64,000 nucleotides of DNA from Oscillospiraceae bacterium (GTDB taxonomy: Bacteria > Bacillota > Clostridia > Oscillospirales > Ruminococcaceae). This document shows positions 17,872 to 26,547 of this stretch, one piece after another; the stretch's first letter is position 1; each line of letters begins with the position of its first letter. The notes beneath the pieces were generated by a model that saw only the letters and a list, made by a program, of their open reading frames with translations, ran no database searches and was not told where the DNA came from. The stretch spans positions 1 to 64,000 of the forward strand of contig JAETSQ010000002.1 in NCBI GenBank assembly GCA_021769525.1. Direction: 5' to 3'. Both the position numbers and the translations under genes were made by a program.

Positions 17872-20010
17872 ATGAAGTCCAAAGGGGGAACCAGAGGCAG
17901 GCCCAAGGGAAGGACCGGGGAACCGCAGAAGCGTCCGTCCCAGCCCAAGGCCCAGGGGAAGGAGCTGCTCTTTATCCTGGACATCGGCACCCGCAGCGTC
18001 ATCGGGGTGGCGGGCCGGCTCCGGGGGGAGATGCTGGAGGTCCTCTGTGTGGAATCCCAGGAGCACTCCCAGCGGGCGGTGGTGGACGGCCAGATCCAGG
18101 ACATCGAGCAGACGGCCAAGGTCGCCGGCATCGTCAAGGAGCGGCTGGAAAAGAAGCTGGGGGTCCTCCTCCAGGAGGTCCACGTGGCCGCCGCCGGGCG
18201 CGTCCTCAAGACCGAGCGGGCGGTGTGCGAGATGGAGCTGGACGACCAGAACCCCATCGCCGCCAAGGAGCTGGCCGCCCTGGAATCCATGGCGGTGCAG
18301 AAGGCCTATCAGAAGCTGGTGGAGAGCCTCCAGGAGGGGGATCCCGCCGACTTTTGCAGCGTGGGGCACACGGTGGCAGGCTACCAGCTGGACGGTTACA
18401 GCTTTTCCACGCTGACGGGCCACCGGGGGAAGAAGGCGGGCATCGACCTCATCGCCACCTTCCTCCCCAGCGAGGTGGTGGAAAGCCTTTACACCACCAT
18501 GTCCATGCTGGGGCTCACCATCGCCAGCATGACCCTGGAGCCCATCGCCGCCATGAACGCGGTGGTGCCCAGGGAGCTGCGCCTCCTCAACATCGCCCTG
18601 GTGGATGTGGGGGCGGGGACCTCGGATATTGCGGTGGCGGACAAGGGCAGCGTCTGCGGCTACACCATGGCCACCGTCGCCGGGGACGAGGTCACCGAGC
18701 GGCTGATGCAGGAGTTCCTGGTGGACTTTGAGACGGCGGAGCGGATGAAGTTCGCCGCCAGCGCCGGGCAGGAAGTCATCGAGTACGCCGACGTTCTGGG
18801 CTTCCCAGGCTCCGTCCCCCTGGCGGAGCTGATGGAGCGGGTCCGGTCCACCATCCAGGACCTGGCGGAAAAGATCGCCCAGGGGATCCTCTCCATCAAC
18901 GGGGTGCCCCCCAAGGCGGTCTTTATGGTGGGGGGCGGCAGCCGCACCCCCGGCCTCTGCAACCTGGTGGCCCAGGCCCTGGGAATCGAGGAAAACAAGG
19001 TGGCCATCGGCGGCAACAACTATATGAAGCGGCAGATCGAGGCGGACCCCCAGTACCTCAGCGCCGAGTACGCCACCCCCATCGGCATCGCCGTCACCGC
19101 CATGGCGGCGGGGAACGGGGAGAACTTCGCCGTCTCCCTCAACGGCTCCCGCCTCCAGCTGCTGGGCAGGGCCATGACGGTGATGGAGGCCCTGCGCCGG
19201 GGCGGCTTCCAGTACGGACAGATCATGGGGCGCTCCGGCAAGAGCGTCGTCTTTGAGCTGAACGGGGCCCGGCACATCGCGCGGGGGGGACTGCCCACCC
19301 TGGCGGAGATCCGGGTCAACGGCCAGACAGCGGGGCTCTCCACCCTCTTACAGGCGGGGGATGAGATCGCCTTCCTCCCCGCCTCGGACGGGACGGACGC
19401 CGCCCCCACCGTGGAGACGGTGGTGGAAGGGTGGGGGCCTTTCCAGGTGGATCTTTTCGGCCAGGAGGTGGACGCGGGCACCCGCGCCTGGGTCAATGAC
19501 GTGCCGGCCCAAGGGGATCAGGCCGTCTGCCAGGGGGACCGGGTAGAGGTAAAGCGCATCGCCACCCTGGGGGAGCTGCTGGAATCGGTAGGCTTTGCCG
19601 GGATGGAGGAGGGCCTGACCCTCAACGACGCCCCCGCCCAGGGCCCGGACCAGAAACTTTCCCCTGGGGACCGCATCGGCCTGGAGGCCGGAGCCACCGC
19701 CACCCTTCAGGCGCCTCCGCCGCCGGAACCCCGTCCCGCCCCGCCTCCGCCCCCGCCGCCGGTCCAGCCTCCCCAACAAAAGGCGGCGCCGGACATCCGG
19801 GTGATCATCAACGGCGGTGCCTTCAGCCTGCCCCCCAAGGCGGACGGGATGCCCTACCAGTTCTTTGACCTCCTCAACTTTGTGGACATCGATCCCAACG
19901 AGCCCAGGGGGACCATCGTCCTGAAGCGCAACGGCGTCACCGCCTCCTACCTGGACGCTATCCAGGACCGGGACCAGGTGGAGATCCACTGGTCGGAGGA
20001 CCTCCTGTAA
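17872..20010 (+). CDS. FtsA/PilM-like actin-fold ATPase with a long C-terminal extension
   Basis: 712 residues. A basic Pro/Gly tail covers 1-30. The FtsA-type fold follows, with phosphate-1 (LDIGTRSVIGVAG, Asp37), a 1C-type insert (SVGHTVAGYQLDGYSF), phosphate-2 (VDVGAGTSDIAVA) and adenosine (MVGGGSRTPGLCNLVA) motifs. Residues about 430-620 hold two or three short repeats of the type VNG-x-L-x-GD-x-I, possibly beta-grasp. A proline-rich linker and a final repeat-like unit follow. True FtsA is about 420 residues and ends in an amphipathic helix, which is missing here. The neighbours are PilZ and flagellar genes rather than ftsZ, so a division role is doubtful. RBS GGAGGGGAAG precedes the ATG. 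Confidence 0.75.
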   Translation: MKSKGGTRGRPKGRTGEPQKRPSQPKAQGKELLFILDIGTRSVIGVAGRLRGEMLEVLCVESQEHSQRAVVDGQIQDIEQTAKVAGIVKERLEKKLGVLLQEVHVAAAGRVLKTERAVCEMELDDQNPIAAKELAALESMAVQKAYQKLVESLQEGDPADFCSVGHTVAGYQLDGYSFSTLTGHRGKKAGIDLIATFLPSEVVESLYTTMSMLGLTIASMTLEPIAAMNAVVPRELRLLNIALVDVGAGTSDIAVADKGSVCGYTMATVAGDEVTERLMQEFLVDFETAERMKFAASAGQEVIEYADVLGFPGSVPLAELMERVRSTIQDLAEKIAQGILSINGVPPKAVFMVGGGSRTPGLCNLVAQALGIEENKVAIGGNNYMKRQIEADPQYLSAEYATPIGIAVTAMAAGNGENFAVSLNGSRLQLLGRAMTVMEALRRGGFQYGQIMGRSGKSVVFELNGARHIARGGLPTLAEIRVNGQTAGLSTLLQAGDEIAFLPASDGTDAAPTVETVVEGWGPFQVDLFGQEVDAGTRAWVNDVPAQGDQAVCQGDRVEVKRIATLGELLESVGFAGMEEGLTLNDAPAQGPDQKLSPGDRIGLEAGATATLQAPPPPEPRPAPPPPPPPVQPPQQKAAPDIRVIINGGAFSLPPKADGMPYQFFDLLNFVDIDPNEPRGTIVLKRNGVTASYLDAIQDRDQVEIHWSEDLL

Positions 20011-20019
20011 CACCGCCCC

Positions 20020-20514
20020 ATGAAGCGGAAGAAGAGGGCGGAGGTGCAGGACTATGGGGGCCGCATCACCTTTTTCAGCTACTTCTGCGCCCTGGCCGTT
20101 GCGGCCCTGCTCATCCTCCCCCTGGCGGCGGATGTCCCCTACAAAAACGGGGGGGTGGAGCGGGTAAAGGTGCCCTACTTTGTCCTGGAGCTTCCGCTGG
20201 AAAGCGGGAAGGCCTCGGAAGGGCTTTTGGCCCAGGGGGAGGACCCAGGGCAGCCCCACAGCGCCGTGATGAAGCGCAAGGGCCTGCTCCCGGCGGAATA
20301 CGCCGTCTGGCTGCGGCGCTGGCCCTGGGAAGGGGACCACTACAAGTGCAGGGTGCAGGGGGCGCGGTACGAGATCTATTATGTAAAGGCATCCCCCGGA
20401 ATCACAAGAGTTCCCATTCCGGCGGGGTACGAATATACGATCCTGGGGGACGGCGGAGAGGGCTTTGCCGTCGCCGTCCGTGAGGACATCACAGAGGGAG
20501 GGAGATCATCATGA
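20020..20514 (+). CDS. Uncharacterised single-span membrane protein
   Basis: 164 residues: a basic cytoplasmic start (MKRKKRAEVQDYGG), one membrane span near residues 17-37 (TFFSYFCALAVAALLILPLA) and a soluble outer part rich in Tyr and Pro. I recognise no family. It starts 9 bases after the FtsA-like gene and its stop overlaps the next ATG (ATGA), so it is almost certainly part of the same operon. A membrane partner for the FtsA-like ATPase is a reasonable guess by analogy with PilM-PilN, but nothing in the sequence shows it. Confidence 0.7.
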   Translation: MKRKKRAEVQDYGGRITFFSYFCALAVAALLILPLAADVPYKNGGVERVKVPYFVLELPLESGKASEGLLAQGEDPGQPHSAVMKRKGLLPAEYAVWLRRWPWEGDHYKCRVQGARYEIYYVKASPGITRVPIPAGYEYTILGDGGEGFAVAVREDITEGGRSS

Positions 20515-21896
20515 ATGCAGTAGAAGCCGCAAAGTTGGGCCAGGCGGTCTCCAACGGGATGTTCACCGGCTACGCCAGGGCAAACAACCTGCGCCTGGCG
20601 CAGCTCTACGACAAGAATATCGTCAGCGCCATGGGCGCCAGCAGGCAGGTGGAGGATACCAAGGGGCTGAATCCCACCTTGGATTCCACCCACACCCCCC
20701 TGCGCCCCAGGGCGCTGTCCTTCCAGGACAGCGCCTTCCTGCGGGACTACCGCAACAATATGCTGGATATTCAGACCGCCGCCAGCCGCCTTCAGGAGGG
20801 AGGCGTCATCCGGGATGACCTGGCCGCCGCGTCCACCGATCCTGCGGTGGCGGAGGCCAAGGGCAGGCTGCAAAAGGCCGCCGACCGCTACCAGGTGACG
20901 GTGCAGCAGCTGGCCAAGGGCCAGGTGGACCGCTCCCAGCCCCTGGAGGCGGAGGCCCCCCTGCCCACCGCCAGCGGCTCCATCCACCTGGAAACGGGGA
21001 AGGGCAAGTTTGATTTCTTCATGAGCGGGGCCGGGATGGAAAACAACCGGGAGATGCTGGAGAACTTCGCCGCCAAACTCAACGCCAGGGATACCGGCGT
21101 CACCGCCTCGGTGCGGGAAAAGGACGGCGCGGCAGTCCTCCAGCTGGAGAACAGCCCAGGAGAAAAGGGGAGCTTTGCCGTCAAGGGCACCCTTGCCAAG
21201 CGCCTGGGCATCGAGACCGCCCAGAAGGCGGGGGATCAGGAGGCGGTGTATACCGTCCGGAAAAACGGCGGCCTGGAGGAGCGCTTCACCTCGGCGGAGA
21301 ACACCGTCACCATCGGCGGCGTAAAGAGCGGGGAGGGCAAGGACAGCGTCACCGTCGGCGGCATCACCCTGAAGCTGAAGAGCGAAGGGACCACCGAGAT
21401 CGCCGCCTCCGGCGACGTGATGGAGGGGCTGGCGGACGGTCTTGCCGGCCTGGTGGATCAGTTCAACGGCACCGTGGATTTCCTGAACCACAACAACGGC
21501 GGGAGGCTGGGGGTCACCAACCAGCTCCGCCGGATGGGCCAGTTCCCGGTCTCGGAAACCTCCATGTCCCTCATCGGCCTCACGGCCCAGCGGGGCGGGA
21601 AGCTCTCCTTTGACCGGGAGGCGTTCCTGAACCAGGCCCGGCGGACCCCCTCCCAGGTGCGGAGCGTGGTGGAGGATTTTGCCCAGGGGCTGCGCAGCGA
21701 CGCCCAGCGGGGGATGCGGGAAAGCTCCGGGAGCCTCTTGGACACCACCGATTACAGCGCCCGGCAGTACACCCGCCAGGTGAATACCGAGGCCCAGCAG
21801 AGCCCGGTGAACGTCCTGAGCACCTACAGCCGCAACGGCGTCTACAACCTGGCGAACTTCTACGCCGCCGGGGTGCTGATGAACCTGAACGCCTAG
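20511..21896 (+). CDS. FliD-like (filament cap / hook-associated) paralogue
   Basis: 461 residues, Gln/Asn/Ser-rich, no Cys. The C-terminal third has the FliD_C pattern: GLVDQFNGTVDFLNHN, then ETSMSLIGLTAQRGGKLSFD, then QVRSVVEDFAQGL. The middle has FliD-like modules (QVTVQQLAKGQVDRS; VTIGG and VTVGG stretches). The usual FliD N-terminus (FSGLASGVDTESMVEQ in the copy at 39033) is absent. Instead it starts with a Gln/Ala helix. This suggests a diverged axial or hook-associated protein. It is translationally coupled to the upstream membrane protein. Confidence 0.6.
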   Translation: MNAVEAAKLGQAVSNGMFTGYARANNLRLAQLYDKNIVSAMGASRQVEDTKGLNPTLDSTHTPLRPRALSFQDSAFLRDYRNNMLDIQTAASRLQEGGVIRDDLAAASTDPAVAEAKGRLQKAADRYQVTVQQLAKGQVDRSQPLEAEAPLPTASGSIHLETGKGKFDFFMSGAGMENNREMLENFAAKLNARDTGVTASVREKDGAAVLQLENSPGEKGSFAVKGTLAKRLGIETAQKAGDQEAVYTVRKNGGLEERFTSAENTVTIGGVKSGEGKDSVTVGGITLKLKSEGTTEIAASGDVMEGLADGLAGLVDQFNGTVDFLNHNNGGRLGVTNQLRRMGQFPVSETSMSLIGLTAQRGGKLSFDREAFLNQARRTPSQVRSVVEDFAQGLRSDAQRGMRESSGSLLDTTDYSARQYTRQVNTEAQQSPVNVLSTYSRNGVYNLANFYAAGVLMNLNA

Positions 21897-21924
21897 ACGG
21901 GGGCTTTGCCCCCTGCACCCCCCA

Positions 21925-21958
21925 CTTCCTTTTCTTCTCGCGGGAGAAGAAAAGGAAG
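21925..21958. repeat. Perfect 15-bp palindrome, polypurine/polypyrimidine type
   Basis: CTTCCTTTTCTTCTC and its exact complement are separated by 4 bases, just past the FliD-like gene. It belongs to a family of T/C-over-A/G palindromes found at gene ends in this window (38591, 38853, 52394, 62955). It could also work as a bidirectional terminator. Confidence 0.7.
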
Positions 21959-22000
21959 CCAAAAGAAGAGCGGCCAAGGCTCTGCCAATAGCGAATTGGA

Positions 22001-22040
22001 AAAGGACAGCTGGGAGAGAAAATCCCAACTGTCCTTTTTT
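22001..22040 (+). terminator. Rho-independent terminator after the FliD-like gene
   Basis: GGACAGCTGGGA pairs with TCCCAACTGTCC (one mismatch), loop GAGAAAA, then six Ts. It is a strong terminator about 105 bases after the stop codon. Confidence 0.85.
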
Positions 22041-22124
22041 GGAGTGTGCAAATAGCGCGGGGGATTTTGGCGGGGTGTTTGAAGGAGTAGATAAATTGAG
22101 AACGCCTCAAAACCTCCCTGGCGG

Positions 22125-22580
22125 GGGAAACCCCTCAGACATTTCCCTTCGGGAAATGCCAGCATCCCTCCCTGCGGTTGGGAACGTGGCCTACGGCCAC
22201 CCTTTCAGGGGAGCCCTTGGCAGAGTGGATAGCTTTGCGCTCCGCCAGGGCCTCCCCTGAAAGGGGAGGTTGGGCGTAGCCCACGTGCCCGAAGGGACGC
22301 GAAGCGGCCCGTTAGGGCTAGCCGGAGGCTGACGGAGGGGTTCTCCCCGCAAGGGCCAAGCCTTCCTCTCCGAGGGAGGTTGGGCGTAGCCCACGTTCCC
22401 GACCGCAGGGAGGGATGAGCGAAGCAAGACGGAGGGAGTTCACCTAAGTCTCCAGGCACTCACCTACGCCCAGCGCAAAGGTAAGGAGCGGGGTTTATCC
22501 CCGCTCCGAGTAGGGCGTGACACCGGCGGCACGCCGGTCGTTCTTTTTGCTTCTTTTTCTCACGAGTGAGAAAAAGAAGG
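22125..22580. repeat. Composite intergenic repeat block, copy 1
   Basis: Most of the 725-base gap between the FliD-like gene and the P-II gene is repeat DNA with no convincing gene. It holds three modules shared with blocks at 52740 and 62251. The first is CCCCTCAGACATTTCCCTTC with its hairpin (22131-22162). The second is a roughly 68-base unit with GGGGAGCCCTTGGCAGAGTG and CCAGGGCCTCCCCTGAAAGG (22203-22270), which forms a large stem. The third is a GAGGGAGG/GACGGAGGGG segment. It ends with the palindrome CTTCTTTTTCTCAC/GTGAGAAAAAGAAG (22550-22579) and a CTGGGCGGCAGCCCAG hairpin. Confidence 0.8.
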
Positions 22581-22621
22581 CGGGGCTGGGCGGCAGCCCA
22601 GATTGGCAGATGCGCCTAGGA

Positions 22622-23305
22622 TCAGTCAATGGTCAGCCCCTCGATGCTGTCCACCGGGAGGGAGAAGACCACTCCGCCCCGCTCCCCCTCCAGGGGGACG
22701 CTGCGGGCGATGGCCTGCATGATGGCCGTCTTGCCCTCCTTGGGGGCCAGGATAGCCAGCAGCTCCTTTTCCTTTTGCAGGGTGATGCCGTAGAATTTCT
22801 CCGCCTCGTGGACACCGGCCCGGCGGGCGTGGAGGATGGTCCCTCCGGTGGCTCCCGCCTCTCTGGCGGCGTCCATCACCTGGTCTACCTCCCCCTGGCC
22901 CACTGAGGCCACGATGAGATGCCAGCGGCAGACGCTTGCTTCTTCCATGAGTCTTCCTCCTTCTCGTTCTGGTTCCGGCCGGGAAAGGCAGGCTGCGGCC
23001 CGCCGGCTGATGCCGGAAAGGGGCAGGGTGAACAGGATGCCCTTCCCCGGATGGCGCAGGTGGAGCATCCGCACCAGGTCCCCCTTGACGGCGGGGAGCA
23101 GGGGCTCCGGCACCAGGGTGAGGATCACCGCCTTGTCCGTCTCCCCCAGGCCCAAAAAGTCCAGCACCTCGCTGGAGGCGGTGCCCCGGCCCAGCAGTCC
23201 CAGGTGGAACTGCACCCCCAGCCCGGCGCAGATGCGGGCGGCCTCATCCCCCTTGGGGCGGTCGGTGATGGTGACAAGGAGCTTCAGCTTGGCAAGACGT
23301 TCCAT
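22622..23305 (-). CDS. P-II-like (GlnB-type) protein with two tandem domains
   Basis: 227 residues made of two P-II-like halves. The first is about residues 1-105 (KLKLLVTITDRPKGDEAARI). The second is about 120-227 (RWHLIVASVGQGEVDQVMDA, AREAGATGGTILHARRAG, FSLPVDSIEG). P-II folds sense nucleotides or second messengers and often control a neighbouring transporter. The start at 23305 has GGAGGTGTG just upstream. An in-frame extension to 23347 is unlikely because it runs into a repeat. The gene upstream is a DUF1538 membrane protein, its usual genomic partner. Confidence 0.8.
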   Translation of the reverse strand: MERLAKLKLLVTITDRPKGDEAARICAGLGVQFHLGLLGRGTASSEVLDFLGLGETDKAVILTLVPEPLLPAVKGDLVRMLHLRHPGKGILFTLPLSGISRRAAACLSRPEPEREGGRLMEEASVCRWHLIVASVGQGEVDQVMDAAREAGATGGTILHARRAGVHEAEKFYGITLQKEKELLAILAPKEGKTAIMQAIARSVPLEGERGGVVFSLPVDSIEGLTID

Positions 23306-23327
23306 ATCACACCTCCACAGGTTTGAA

Positions 23328-23489
23328 GAACCTGTATCCACAACCATCTAACGCCGTCAGGCCGGATCTTTTTCCGCCCTGCTGCGTTAAAAATTCTTGT
23401 AATACACCAAGTATTCCTGCGGATTTTTGCCTTGCAGGACGAAAAAATCTCTCGTCCTGCCGGCATCATCCGGTTATGAATACAGGTTC
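23328..23489. mobile_element. MITE-like palindromic element, copy 1
   Basis: A 162-base element with imperfect terminal inverted repeats (GAACCTGTATCCACAACC on the left; the right end reads GAACCTGTATTCATAACC on the other strand) and a central palindrome (AATAC-ACCAA-GTATT). It shares its whole layout with the element at 31567-31725, including CCTGCTGCGTTAAAAAT and ACACCAAGTATTCC. It has no coding capacity, so mobilisation would need a transposase elsewhere. Its right terminal repeat supplies the last seven codons and the stop of the DUF1538 gene. Confidence 0.85.
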
Positions 23490-25001
23490 GTACTCGATGA
23501 TGTCGTCCGGCTCCGGCTTGGGGGCGGGGAGGCCGACGCCGGCCTTGGCCCGCATCTGGGACCACAGGCCCAGCAGCTGGATGGTCACCAGGGGCGTCAT
23601 AGCCACCAGGGCCACGATGCCGAAGGCGTCGGAGAGGATGTCCCCGTCCAGGGCTTCGCAGGCCCCCATGGCGAAGGGCAGCAGGAAGGTGGCGGTCATA
23701 GGGCCGCTGGCCACCCCGCCGGAGTCGAAGGCGATGCCGGTGAAGATGGGAGGCACCACGAAGGAAAGGCCCAGGGCCAGGGCATACCCCGGCAGAATGA
23801 ACCAAAAGAGGGGGATGCCCCACAGGATGCGGGCCATGGAAAGACCGATGGATACCGCCACCCCCAGGGAGAGGCTGCGCTGCATAGCCTGCTGGCTGAC
23901 GGCGCCGGAGGTGATCTCCTCCACCTGGCGGTTGAGGACGTGGACGGCAGGCTCCGCCGCCACGATGTACCAGCCCATCACCATCCCCAGGAGGATGAGG
24001 CTCCAGGGAACGGGGGAGAGGGCCAGAGCGGAGCCCAGGAAATACCCGGCGGGCATAAAGCCGATGTTCACCCCGGTGAGGAACAGGATGAGCCCCAGGA
24101 GGGTGTACCCCAGGCCCACCAGGACCTTGATGAGCTGGCGCTTCCCGAAGGCGCGGGTGCAGAGCTGGAGCAGCGCCAGCACCACCGCCATGGGGAAGAT
24201 GGCGGAAAGGACCTCCCCGGTGTAGTGGGGGGCCCCCTGGGCGAAGGCCTGGGCCAGCTCCACGCTGGTATGTACCTCCGGGGCGGATACCGCCACGTAA
24301 TCCGCGGAGGATGGGTTGTAACAGATGCCCAGGATCAGCACCGTCAGAATGGGCCCGATGCTGGAAAGGGCCACCATGCCGAAGCTGTCCTCCTGGGAGG
24401 TGCTGTCCCCGCGGGTGGAGGCCATACCGATGCCCAGCGCCATGATGAACGGAACGGTGATGGGGCCGGTGGTGACGCCGCCGGAATCGAAGGCCACCGC
24501 CAAAAAGGACTTGGGGGCGAAGAGGGCCACCACAAAGACCAGGGCGTAGAAGAAGATGAGCAGGTGCCCCAGTTTTACCTTAAAGAGGGTGCGGAGCATA
24601 GCCAGCACCAGGAAGAAGCCCACCCCGGCGGCCACCGTAAAGATGAGGACGCTGTCCGGGATGGCGGGGACCTGCCGGGCCAATACGGCCAGATCCGGCT
24701 CGGCCACCGTGACGATGACACCCATAAAGAAGAACACCGCCACCACCAGGCCGATGCGCCGGGTGCGGGTGAGGCGGGAGCCCAGGGCCTCCCCCATGGG
24801 CATCATGGCCATATCCGCCCCCAGGGAGAAGAGGCCCATCCCCAGGATCAGCAGCACCGCCCCCGCCAGAAAGAGCAGCAGGGTGCCGATGGGCACCGGG
24901 ATGACGGTGACGCTCAGCGCCAGCACGATGGCGGTGATGGGCAGCACCGAGGAGAGGGATTCCAAGATCTTTTCCTTCAGCTTCTGGTTGATGCCGCCCA
25001 C
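23466..25001 (-). CDS. DUF1538 family multi-spanning membrane protein
   Basis: 511 residues with about 12 membrane spans, made of two homologous halves. Each half carries the family signature, FDSGGVTTGPITVPF in the first and FDSGGVASGPMTATF in the second. The family is thought to be a transporter, substrate unknown, and is commonly paired with P-II-like proteins, as here. The start is a GTG with AAAAGGGG directly upstream, which is a poor spacing, so the exact start is uncertain. The C-terminal residues EPVFITG and the stop codon lie inside the terminal repeat of the MITE-like element, so the original C-terminus may have been changed. Confidence 0.85.
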   Translation of the reverse strand: MGGINQKLKEKILESLSSVLPITAIVLALSVTVIPVPIGTLLLFLAGAVLLILGMGLFSLGADMAMMPMGEALGSRLTRTRRIGLVVAVFFFMGVIVTVAEPDLAVLARQVPAIPDSVLIFTVAAGVGFFLVLAMLRTLFKVKLGHLLIFFYALVFVVALFAPKSFLAVAFDSGGVTTGPITVPFIMALGIGMASTRGDSTSQEDSFGMVALSSIGPILTVLILGICYNPSSADYVAVSAPEVHTSVELAQAFAQGAPHYTGEVLSAIFPMAVVLALLQLCTRAFGKRQLIKVLVGLGYTLLGLILFLTGVNIGFMPAGYFLGSALALSPVPWSLILLGMVMGWYIVAAEPAVHVLNRQVEEITSGAVSQQAMQRSLSLGVAVSIGLSMARILWGIPLFWFILPGYALALGLSFVVPPIFTGIAFDSGGVASGPMTATFLLPFAMGACEALDGDILSDAFGIVALVAMTPLVTIQLLGLWSQMRAKAGVGLPAPKPEPDDIIEYEPVFITG

Positions 25002-25093
25002 CCCTTTTCTGCAATGATTACCTATTTATAATATAGCAGAAAAGCGGGGGGAAAGTATAGACAAATTGTAAATTACCGGATGGTCTGCCCCGG

Positions 25094-25573
25094 CTACAGC
25101 TTCCGCAGCACCGGCACCACCCCGGCGGGGGTGATGTCCAGGGCCAGGTATCCGGCGGGGGTCCGGCTGCTGTCCCAGACGCTGCCGGGGTTGATGTACC
25201 AAACCCCCTCCAGGTACTCCGCCAGGGCCCGGTGGGTGTGGCCGTAGAGGACGATGTCCGCCTGCCGCTCCCGCCCGGCCCGCATCAGGTCCTCCAGGCC
25301 GTACTTCACCCGGTACAGGTCCCCGTGGGTGCAGAAGATCCGCTTGTCCCCCATCTCCAGCAGGAGCTCCTTAGGGGTATCCGGGCTGTGGCCGAAGTCG
25401 CAGTTGCCCCGGATCCCCTTGCGGAGGGTATCCGGGAAGAGCCAGCCGGCCTCCTCAAAGTCCTTCGCACCGTCCCCCAGGTGGATAAAGCAGTCCGCCC
25501 CAGGGTTGTCCTCAAAGATCCGGCGCACCTGCCCGAAGCTCCCGTGGCTGTCCGACATCACAATGATCCGCAT
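25094..25573 (-). CDS. YfcE/MJ0936-type metallophosphoesterase
   Basis: 159 residues with the calcineurin-like metal motifs: MSDSHG (residues 6-11), GDGAKD, GNCD, CTHGD and GHTHRA near the C-terminus. These ligands bind two metal ions, and the family acts as a small phosphodiesterase. In Clostridia the gene usually lies next to rph/rdgB, which are not seen here. The start at 25573 follows GGAAGGGAAG. The longer frame to 25735 has no matching N-terminus. Confidence 0.88.
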   Translation of the reverse strand: MRIIVMSDSHGSFGQVRRIFEDNPGADCFIHLGDGAKDFEEAGWLFPDTLRKGIRGNCDFGHSPDTPKELLLEMGDKRIFCTHGDLYRVKYGLEDLMRAGRERQADIVLYGHTHRALAEYLEGVWYINPGSVWDSSRTPAGYLALDITPAGVVPVLRKL

Positions 25574-25652
25574 AAATGTACTTCCCTTCCGAAGAATCTT
25601 CCCTTCTACTGTAGCATATGGATGAATAAAATGGAAGGGGAGGTGAGAAAAA

Positions 25653-25916
25653 ATGAGCGAAGGAAAAGGGCTGACCCCGGAGCAGCTGGGGATCCTCCTG
25701 AAGGTGGCCTCCTCCAAGATGGGCAAGGACCCCATCCAGCTGAAGAAGGAGCTCTCCGACGGCTCCTATGACCGGGTGCTGGGGGCCATCGGGGCGGACC
25801 AGGAAAAGCTGCGGGCCATGATGGAGAACCGGGCCGCCATGGAGGAGCTGCTGGGGTCCCCCCAGGTCCAGGCGATCCTGAAGGAGCTGCTGGCAAGCCG
25901 GGGCGAGCAAAAATAA
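25653..25916 (+). CDS. Uncharacterised small acidic protein
   Basis: 87 residues, helical, charged, soluble (LTPEQLGILLKVASSKMGKD, VQAILKELLASRGEQK). No family recognised. It has a good ribosome site (GGAGGTGAG). It is the first of three small rightward genes of unknown function with short gaps, probably one operon. No signal peptide or membrane span. Confidence 0.7.
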   Translation: MSEGKGLTPEQLGILLKVASSKMGKDPIQLKKELSDGSYDRVLGAIGADQEKLRAMMENRAAMEELLGSPQVQAILKELLASRGEQK

Positions 25917-25944
25917 ACGCGTAAAAACGGTGGGAGGGGAGCGT

Positions 25945-26430
25945 ATGGAACAGGGAACGACCTCTGGCGAGGGGGGCGGGCTGGACCTTTCCGCCCTCCT
26001 GGGAAGTTTGCAGGGGGGACAGGAAGGGGGAGCCCCCGACCTGGGGGCCCTCCTGGGGATGCTGGGGACCGGGAAGCCGGAGCAGAAGGGCCAGGGCGGC
26101 TCCGGGGGCGGGCTGGACTTCGCCGCCCTTTTGGGGATGCTGGGGGGCATCGGCGGCGCCGGGGAGGAAAAAGAGGATCCCCCGCCCCACACAGAGCCCC
26201 AGGGGCAGGGCCTGCCCTTTGACCCCGCCCTCATCTCCACCCTCACCAGGGCCATGGCCGCCCTCCGGGAGCCGGATCAGAACATCCGGCTGCTGGAGTC
26301 CCTGCGGCCCTTCCTGGAGGAGGAGCGCCGGAAGAAGGCGGACGAGGCGGTGAAGCTGCTCCACCTGATGCGCCTGGCCCCGCTCCTTCAGGAGAGCGGC
26401 ATCCTGGGGAAGCTCACCGGTGGGGGATAA
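25945..26430 (+). CDS. Uncharacterised Gly-rich protein
   Basis: 161 residues. The first half has three repeats of the form GLDLSALLGSLQGGQ / APDLGALLGMLGTG / GLDFAALLGMLGGIG. The second half is helical (RAMAALREPDQNIRLLESLR, then KADEAVKLLHLMRLAPLLQE). No catalytic motif is visible. The ATG at 25945 follows GGAGGGGAGCG. A GTG at 25930 is less likely. It lies between two other small genes and is probably co-transcribed. Confidence 0.7.
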   Translation: MEQGTTSGEGGGLDLSALLGSLQGGQEGGAPDLGALLGMLGTGKPEQKGQGGSGGGLDFAALLGMLGGIGGAGEEKEDPPPHTEPQGQGLPFDPALISTLTRAMAALREPDQNIRLLESLRPFLEEERRKKADEAVKLLHLMRLAPLLQESGILGKLTGGG

Positions 26431-26547
26431 GGGGCACCGGGAGATTGCATCCGCCGGGGCGGCCGCATAGTATGGGGCGGAGACCATCTCCAAAGTGACA
26501 AATAATCGGGGCCCCGAACCGGTGGGGCCCCGCAAAAAGAGGTCGAT

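Noticed and set aside
22125..22580. Possible CRISPR array
   Set aside because: Repeats are of mixed length, not evenly spaced, and recur as the same block elsewhere. No cas gene is present.
23306..23347. N-terminal extension of the P-II protein into the MITE-like element
   Set aside because: A good ribosome site and family-like start exist at 23305; the extension is repeat DNA.
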